A DNA stretch of 64,000 bases, from the NCBI GenBank assembly GCA_037976565.1, contig CP137684.1, forward strand, positions 18,658,339-18,722,338. Reading direction: 5' to 3'. Positions 43,301 to 53,300 of this stretch are shown one piece after another. This stretch comes from Mesocentrotus franciscanus. Its lineage: Eukaryota > Echinodermata > Echinoidea > Camarodonta > Strongylocentrotidae. The notes beneath the pieces were generated by a model. It saw only the letters and a list, made by a program, of their open reading frames with translations, searched no databases and was not told the origin of the DNA. The stretch's first letter is position 1. Each line of letters starts with the position of its first letter. Position numbers and translations under genes: made by a program.

Positions 43301-45838
43301 TCATGATGAAAAAAAGAAAGTAAAAAGTAATCCAGAGCGGGTGAGTTGGGGGTTGATCGGAGAGACAAATAGCATAATAATAAATAACAATACGTCCAAC
43401 ATTCTCTCCCTCTCTCTCTCTCGTTTTCTATCTTCATCTCTCATAGTGTTTTTAATGAGATCGCGTTTCGACGTACTCCTAAATAAAAAGAGCTGTTCAT
43501 AATTATAACCTAAAACCAAATTTGACCCTATCTGAAATATTCATTCAAAATATATAACAGTCATGGAAAGATAAAGGAATAATTAAAAAATGATTTAGTA
43601 AAATGTCACAGACGAAAATGTGACATGATAAATGATTGTTTCTCTCTCTCTCTCTCTGTCTCTCTCTCTTTCTTACTCGCTTTCTCAGCGCCATTTTCCA
43701 TCTTCATCTTTGGTACTGTTTTCCGTTCTGCTATTTGCTTTTATTCTGAAAGTATTTATTTCGATCTTGAGATAAATTATCATACCATAACCTCGATATG
43801 GAGAAGGAAAACACAGAACGAGCGCCTGATGATTTCAAAATGAGAAGAATATTACTGTACAATAATTATAAACAGTAAAACTTTTGAATGTAAATCTCTG
43901 TTGCATCAAAATGATATGAAGAAAAAAAGTTTATTATGCTATATTGACGATACTTATTTACGTCGGACAGATATAAAGAAACAAAAAAGAAAGTAACTAA
44001 AGAAAAACATCGGAGCTGGGGGGTGATTGGAGAGACAATTATCATAATAATAAATACAGTAAAGACTACGTCCAACTTTCTATCTCCCCCCTCTCTCTCT
44101 CCCTCTCTCCCACTCTCTGTATGTCTGTCTTTCTATCTCTGTCTTTTTGTCAATGTCGTTTTGCATCTTCATCTTTGTTTTATATTCCGCCATTTGCTTG
44201 TATGCCGGCATCATCTCTTCCTTGAGATAAATTATTATAACATATCCCTAATGATGAACACATTATACCTTATATTTATTAGGGGACGAAAATAGAGAAT
44301 GAGCGGCTAATAACGGCTGAGAAGAATGTTACTGTACACAAATTATAGAAAGTAAAAGTTTTGATTTGGTTTGTAAATCTCTGTTGCATCAAAATAAAAT
44401 AATACGTTCATTATAATGTTATTGACAGAAATAATATACATCGAACATTATATACTTCAGCACAAAAGGGTTATCTAAAAGAAGGTGGACAACATTATAA
44501 GAGAAAGAATAAAACTTTCTCTTTTATTTATAAAAAAAATTGCATAAATTCCCTACACAAGCAGAAGAAATCTTGAAGAGGGAGACAGGAAAAATATAAA
44601 AGGACACAACAAATAAAAACAAAAAATAGGATTCTAGAGCGGAAGATGATAGGGAAACGTAAGAGTTCCTAAGAATTGGCAAATTTTGACCTATATAGAA
44701 TATACGAAAAGAGTTATGTCTTAGGCCCACCTACTGTTACGTAAGAGTTACGTAAGAGGAACAATGAACGTGGCCGAGGGTCAAGTTCGTTGTCATGGTT
44801 ATAAACTCCAACAATAGAAGAGCGGAGGTAAGGTATTTGGGTGCGTGCCGTCATAAGCTTCTACAGGGCGGCGCGGATTACGCTGCTCCCAATGAAGTAC
44901 CAGCAGTATCAGTAATTGTGTAGGGAAAGGTCTCAGCGAAAGTCAATATCTATGGGACAGACACCGCGGAACTGTATACGCTGCTATACGAATTTCTTGT
45001 GAGAGAAAACTTGACATGTTTATGAAAAAGTACAATTATAGTGAATAATATGAAAGTACACAAAACAGGAGCAATGGGTAATGATAGTATATAATTTGGA
45101 AATACCCTCAAATCAACTAGTTTAGTGAATTAGTGGCAGGGAAAGGCAATTTTAGGCCTGTAAAGACGTCATTTACCTGCCTATAATGGGAACCTGGTAT
45201 ACCAGGTTCCCGGAAGAAACAGGTTAACCAGCTCACAGTACAGATCCTAGTTCACGCATTTGTGACATCAAGACTTGATACCTGCAATGCTCTCCTATGC
45301 AGACTGCCTAATTCAGAGATAAAGAAACTCCAGCGTGTCCAAAACATTGCTGCGAGGATTGTGGTTAGGGCTCATCGCCATGACCAAATTTCACCTCTTC
45401 TTTCCGTCTCCACTGGCTGCCAGTTCACTTTCGAACTCAATTCAAAATTCTTCTGGTATACAAAGCCCTCAATGGTTCTGCCCCCGCATACATTTCCGTA
45501 ATCATTAAACAGTACATTCCCTCAAGAAATCTTTGTTCCAAGGACATGAATCTCGTACAACTGCCACAGTCAAACACGAAATTCTATGCCGACCGTGCAT
45601 TCAAGTCCATCGCCCCAACATTGTGGAACTCTCTTCTTCTCCATATTTGTAATGCCTCGTCCACTAATCAGTTCAAAATTTGTCTAAAAACCTACTTATT
45701 TTGTCTTAATTAAGTAGTGCATTCTTTACATTGTATGGTTGTATTTGTTCTACTATTATTTGAGTTAAATCTATTTCTTGTGTACTTTGTAAAGTGCTTA
45801 GAGATGTCTAATATTAAGCGCTGTATAAATTCATTATC

Positions 45839-45880
<42 letters not shown>

Positions 45881-48800
45881 CTGGCTTTAACCCAGCTGCC
45901 CTCGGGCGCTAAAAGCAGTCAAGGAATACGGTAGATTCCAACCAGGTATCCATTTACTACACGTGGGTGGAGAGTGGCAAATGTAGATTAATGTCTTGCC
46001 GTTGGACATTAGTACCGCTGCTCGACTCTAACCATGTAATCCACAGTCTGATGACATATCCACAAGACCACGGCACCTCCACATGTAGAAGCTTGATTTA
46101 TTTATTTATTTATTCATTAATATTTCACCAGGGTAGCCCATTCAGCAAAGTTGGTCTTCAATGGGGCCCTGAAAATACATCACAACTAGGATAAAATACA
46201 ATCAAAGTAGCATAAATACATTATAAACAAATTTAATGAATTGTACAATACTTAATACTAAATAGTCAATATCAATAATAAAGCCAGAAATGATGAGCAA
46301 GAAAACGATATAGGTCACTTGCTAAGAGACCAAAAGGAAAATAAATATAGGACGGAAGAAAGAAAGAAAAAAGAAAGAAAAAAAAAAGAAGAGAATGAGC
46401 AGGACGGGGAAAAGAAGGACTGAGGCAGTCAGTTATCACTGAGCTACTCTAATATAATTCATGTTTTATCAATTCAATTATTGCAGTATGTGCAGATATA
46501 TCTTGTATATTCATTGTCAGTTTTTATTTGAAGTAGGTAGTGAAAATCTGAAAAACTAGGAAAAAAAGATAAATTGTTGATGAACAGCTCAAGGTTTAAT
46601 TCCAGGTATCTAACAGGAGCTTGAAGTTGCTGTTGCAGTTTGGACAACTGCACGTAAACGAATGGACTTGATTGGCTGTTGGCATGATTAACGGTAGTCA
46701 GCGACTTAATCTCTACATGGTCAGCGTTCGCAAAACAAACCGAAGTTCTCCTCACGCTTCAGTTTCGCGTATGTTGCACGCATGTGATTGCTGCGGTCGC
46801 GTCGTCCGTAGTCGTATTATACCTGATTAGCCCCAAGTCTGGCCATGGGAAAGACACATAGTCTCGTCAGTTTAATTTAAGCATAAATCAACATCAAAGC
46901 TGTAGATTGAATCTTGGGATCTCACTCTTATCAATTGGAAATAACTTAACACACTCATTGCAATTATCTTTAAAGGTCTATTTCAATATATTTTCTTAAT
47001 GTGAATTTTCTCTTTTTAGGTCTCATCAGACCCACCATGAACAGTTTGGAAAGATGACAGGTGCAGTAGAGGTCGAAGGTCACGCCAGGCAAGACATCTT
47101 AGTAGTAGGCATGAGAGATCATTCATATGGTAGGACATTGACTTCAGTCGTCATCTTTTTGTTCTCTCTCTCCCTCTCTCTGTCTACCTGTCTCTCTCTC
47201 TCTCTCTCTCCCTCTCTACCCTCTCTCTATCTCCTTTCCTTTCGTCCCCTCCTAATCTCTATCTTAAAGGCGCACAATCCCGCCAGTGTAGTTATCGCTG
47301 CTCTAGTCATCGCCATCTTGGTTCCGAAGATCGACTTCTAATTTACATACAGCTGTCAATCAAAGTTCAAGGAGAATTACAATAACTCTCAACGACTGGC
47401 GCGCGTATGCCATGTGCACACTACGCTTATTGGTTTAATCTTGTTTACCTTGCGCGTATGTGAATTAGGTCAACTCATGATAGTTATATAAATATTCATT
47501 ACCATTACCATCAATGGGCTCTAATTGGCTGTATGTAAATGAAAAAATTACGTCATACCTCATTAGGTTTCGTTCCCTGACGCGTATTAACTTGATGTAA
47601 TAGGGGGAGTGCACGCAGGGGACTTACGTGAATGTAGTACGGCCTGCCTTCGTCAAGCCAGCTGATCGATGCCGATCGTGACTTCATGAAAGTGGGCGGA
47701 AACAGCAGCCGAATCTTAGAGCCGAATTGCGATTGGTATTACTTCGGCACATGTATGCGATAATCGGCATTGTTCGGGCATTCGGAACATGCCATCTGCG
47801 TAAGAGCCGTATTCTGTTGGTGTCAATAGGCAGCTAGCACCGTCCGCCAGCGCGTACGTATTTTGAACGCCCTCTGGAATACGGGGAACGTGCGTCTTTA
47901 ACCCCCTTCTCCCTCTTTTCATCCCCTCCCCAATCCTTGCAGTCATCATCATCTCTCTCTCTCTCTCTCTTCCACTCCCTGTCTGTCTGTCTGTCTCTGT
48001 TTCCTCTATTTCCCCCTCTCTATGTCTCTTTTCCTTTCTCTTTCCCTTCCCTTATCTCTATCTTCAACCCCCTCTCCAATCTGTCCTCAATCTCTATGTT
48101 ATATTTCACTCTCTTTCTCTTTCAAACACACTTTTATACACACACACACTGCACAGGCTCACGCTCAAATTGTATTATACAATTTATAGGGTTCTTGAAC
48201 CAAGGGCGTCTTCGTTTTGCTAGTGGTTGAAAAAGTGAAGGTACAGTTCTTATGGGTGTCGTCGGTACCCACCAATCCACACACACACACACACACACAC
48301 ACACTTACTCTCACTGCAACCAAACAGCTTCTCTTTGTTTACTGTTTTCCAGTTCATACCAGATCCGTAATTCACAGTAGACGATTAATATATCAGGGTT
48401 CACAGTCATGGAAAAATAAAGTCCTTTGAAACGTCATGGAAACTAAATATGAAAATACTGGTATATATATATATATCACTGTGTGATATTCATATGCAGC
48501 TTGAATGCCGTAACCATACATCTTGGTACTTATCTGGGGGTGTTTCACAAAGGCTAAGATCGACTTCAAGTTGGACTTAACTATGGCAGGCCGTTCATGC
48601 CACTGGCTGCTCTCACCATTGGTCTCTCAATTATGATCTTTAGATAATATTCTTTCCTTCAATAATGAATTATCAAAAAGTGTAAATTCTGTAGATTTGT
48701 GACCATGATTTGTATGTCCCTTGAGAGACCAATGCCAGTAAATGGTGAGAGCAAAAAGTCAATCATAGTCTTTGTGAAACACCCCCCTGGTCATGGAAAA

Positions 48801-50290
48801 AGGCAAAAATGGGTACGGTAATGGAAACTCATGGAGAGTCGTGGAATTTGGTTCTCAAATGTATGTTGGAACCCTGTTATATCAATACAGTACATGTACT
48901 AGATAAATTTGTGACTTGTATTAATCATTTATGAGGCAACCATTTGATATTTTTGTGGCAAAGAAATAATTCTATCAACAGTTATTCTTTTGTTTTAATA
49001 ATATTATTATGTCAGTGCTCACACTTCTGTCTGGACGATTCCCCATGGAATTATGCAGTTTGATTTGTTTTCTTTTAAAAACAAAAGTAACTTGATGCAA
49101 TTTGAACAAATGCTTCATGTGACAAGTCAGAAAAACCAAAAGAGTTTACAGGAGTTGTACACTGTACTTGTGTCAATTATTATGTAGTGATAACACAAAA
49201 TTATTAATGTTTAATACAAGCAACCCACTCAACTTCATGAAAATGCTTTAAAAATTCTTGAAAGAATTTAATAATAACCTTTTCCCTTTGCATTTACCAG
49301 TGAATATATATTATTTTGCAAATCAAATAACAAAGAGTTAAAGCTAGATTGCTTACCTTCTAAGAAACCAAACAGAAAGGAATTTTATTCAAAAGCAGTT
49401 CATTGTTTTAAACACAGCTTTAAAAGATTGATTTTAATTATATGTTTATGTGTTTGTTATGAAGGTAACTATCGAGATTGGAATGAGATTCATCGATATG
49501 CCATTCACATGCTACATCTAGAAGATGGTACATGTATACATGCAGGCAAGATCTGCTATCCAGGAAGGCTATCATGGTAGGTACATGTAGATATAAGCTT
49601 TAAAGATACTATGTCTCTTTTGCAGCCAAGATCAGTGTACATGTATAGAGTACTGTAGCTCAAAAGAAGGCAAAATTTCAATATATAAATGATTTTTCTT
49701 TACCCCATTATTTAGATTTATATATTTCATTTCTCTTAAATCAAATAAAAAAATAAGGAGGCCAAACAAGGAAAGGAAGAGGGGGTGATAAACTAGGAGT
49801 TACTTTTATTTGGCCTTGTTATTAATGTTAAAAACTGTGAAACTTGTTTTAGTCACCAGTAATTTCAATGGCATGGCTTCGCATCCCACCGCTGCCACCA
49901 TGATATTAGAGAACGACCGCCAATCACAGTATTCAGCAGTTTACTAACCATAATACTATGTGCATTACTGACACTAACAAGATGCTGATTGAAATGAGAT
50001 GAATGTAATACACTACTTGGGCAGTTAAAAACAATCTCAAAACAATATACCGGTGTGTTGGCTCAGTCAGTAGGCGTCCGCCTCATAACCGGGAGGTCGT
50101 GGGTTCGAACCCGGCGCGTCATACCAAAAGACGTTAAAGATGGGAGTCGCTGCTACCTTGTTTGGCGTTCAACAATAAGGGGATAGAGCAATGTCGATCT
50201 GGCGCTGCTCAGTGGCTGCCAGGCTCACGATCAATTGGGCACAAAGAATTTCCGTTTCGGTTTAATAAAATTTGGAGTGGACTATAAAAG

Positions 50291-50335
<45 letters not shown>

Positions 50336-53300
50336 CTCTCACAGAGGGCAGCATAACACTATGGGAGGATATTAGGGAATAGAGTCCTAGAATCCATGGT
50401 CTATCCTGGAAATGTTTTTCACTTTTCAATGTTTGTTATCAAACATTTTGAACCCACCACTGAATGTTTGCGTTTTTTTTTAAGGACTGAATTCAGGCAG
50501 TAGTTTCATCCATAAAATATCTTTTATGAGCAATTTATGATTTTTATATTTCTGGTTTTAAAAACATATTGGTACTGGGTATAGTCATGTTCAGTATATT
50601 GTTTTTTTTTTAATTCGTAATGCATTTTTTATTTCACCATGAGTTGTTTTGGGCTAAGTATTCAAGAGCATCATGAGAAGGCTTTATGAAACAATGATCA
50701 GTCCTTGTAACTTGTTATTGTGAGTTTTTAGGCCGGTGGGTAGCTTATAGATATGAGGATGTGTCTGTAGGTACATCATAATTTGTAGTACATGTAAATG
50801 TTGAAAAATGGTTTATCTTGTATTGTTCATGTAATAATGATGTATCATCAATTGAAATATGTGCAAGCAAGAGTATAAAGAGTATAAATAGAAGGTTACC
50901 AATAATTATCATTGTGCATGGTTTTTGTCTCGCCTGCGTAGCAAGCGAACAAAGCGCCGCTTTTCCGGTGGCGGCAGCGGCGGCGTCAACATCAAAAACT
51001 TAACCAAGGTTAAGTTTTTTAATTTTTAATATAATTTTGAAAGTATAAGTTCTTATTCAATGAAACTTGGACTAACGGGTTATCAAGTATCCCCAATCAT
51101 GTGAGGAGAATTTCAGGTCACAAAGTCAAGGTCAAAGGTCATTTAAGGTCAACAAACTTAGACCATGTTGTGGCATCATCATCAAAAACTTAACCTCAGG
51201 TTAAGTTTTTGAATTTTAATATAATTTTGAAAGTATAATTCATTATTCAATGAAACTTAGACTAAAGGCATATCAAGTATCCCCAATCATGTGAGTTGAA
51301 TTTCAGGTCACTAAGTCAAAGTCAAAGGTCATTTCCGGTCATCAAACTTAGACTATGTTGTGGCATCACGTTAAGATCTTGAATTTTTATCGTAATTTTG
51401 AAAGTATACATTCCTATTCCATGAAACTTGAACATAAGGGTTAGCTTTGAGTGATAAAGAACAAAAGATGGCTGAAATTAATGCTGTTGCAAAAGATTAT
51501 AGGAAATTGCTGCGTAGAAAGGAAAAGGCGTACAGTAGGCTCTTACACGACAATCTTCATATACTTAAGAAGGATAGTCCACAAGAATATTGGAAAATTT
51601 TGGATGGACCGAAGCGTAGGTCTTGTCCAGCCAAGGTCTCTTTAGATGATTTTGCGCATCATTTTAGTAGTTTGAATAATGTTCAATGTGCAGCATCTGA
51701 AACACATGTGGATTTTGACCAGTCAATGGGCAATGATGAGCTGAATGCCCCTATCTCGGTTGATGAAGTTATAAAGATTATCCAGAAACTAAAGAATAAC
51801 AAGGCATGTGGTGTAGATTTTGTTAGAAATGAGTTTTTGAAAAATTGTTCAGCAGCTGTAATTGGTTGTATTACTGCTTATTTTAATGTAATACTGGAGA
51901 GTGGTCTAGTACCAAAAGACTGGTGTCTAGGTAGTATAGTCCCTATTTTCAAAAATAGAGGTAAGGATACAGACCCAGATAACTATCGTGGGATAACACT
52001 TTTGAGCTGTTTGGGAAAATTGTTTACTTCTATTTTGAATTATAGAATAACTATTTATTTCGAAAATGAATGCAAGCTTGGAGAAGAACAGGCTGGCTTT
52101 CGTGCTGGCTATTCTACAACAGACCACATTTTTGTTTTGAAATCCCTGCTTGACATTTACTTGTCTAAACGGAGGAGAATTTACTGCGCTTTTATAGATT
52201 ATAGAAAAGCTTTTGATATGGTTGATAGGGTTTCACTCTGGCACAAACTATTGAGGTCAGGGGTGGATGGTAAGGTGTTCACAGTTATTAAGAATATGTA
52301 TTCTCAAGCAAAATCATGTGTGGTAGTAGATGGTCAAATGTCTGAGGCTTTTCAATGTGATGTTGGTGTTAGACAGGGTGAAAATTTATCACCACTGCTC
52401 TTTGCAATATATCTTAATGATTTCGAGGATTTCCTGAGTAAACACTTTAACGGTCTCAAATTTTTAGTTGAAAATGTATGTGCAGACATTTTAGATAAAG
52501 AAGTAAACAGAGATCTTTTTATACAATTATACACATTGTTGTACGCAGATGACACCCTAATTTTGGCTGACACAGCAGAGGAATTGCAAGTGGCTTTGAA
52601 TGCCTTGTCTCAATATTGTAAAATTTGGAAGTTAAGTGTTAATGCTATGAAAACTAAAGTACTTATATTTTCAAGAGGCAAAGTACGTAAATTTCCAGTT
52701 TTCAGATTTGGAGAAGATGAAATTGATGTTGTGGATGATTTTGTATATCTTGGGGTTCAGGTTAATTATAATGGAAGTTTTAAAAAGGCTATTTCAAAAC
52801 AGGTATCACAGGCCAGGAAAGCCCTCTTCTCTATGTCATTAAAGATTCAAAGACTCAAACTACCACTGGATATTCAATGTGAATTGTTTGACCAACTTGT
52901 ATTACCAATACTCATTTATGGATGCGAAGTGTGGGGATATGAAGATCTGACTCAAATTGAAATATTTCATAGAAAATTTCTCAGGTCAGCATTATGTGTA
53001 AATAAATTTACACCAGATTGTATGATATATGGAGAAACTGGGAGGGCATGGCTAGCTAACAGTATCAAACATCGAATGGTTAGTTTCTGGTTAAGAATAG
53101 TGAAAGGTTCTCCCTCTAAATATTCAGTCAAATTCTATTTGTTGCAAAGGTTAATTAGTCAGAATGTAGATATGTCTACTCCTTTCAAGTGGTTATCTTG
53201 TATTGAAAAAATATTGAATCATGCTGGTCTTGGTATTGTATGGCTAAAGCAAGGGAAGGATTTAGCAATAGTTGGATATTGAGCACTCTGAAGTTGAGAT

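Noticed and set aside
42260..43843. Serine/leucine-rich small proteins in the 42-44 kb region
   Set aside because: These are translations of CT microsatellites within a tandem non-coding array.
50048..50125. Possible tRNA gene with CAT anticodon
   Set aside because: It has good A and B boxes, but it continues into a long SINE body with an (ATT)n tail.
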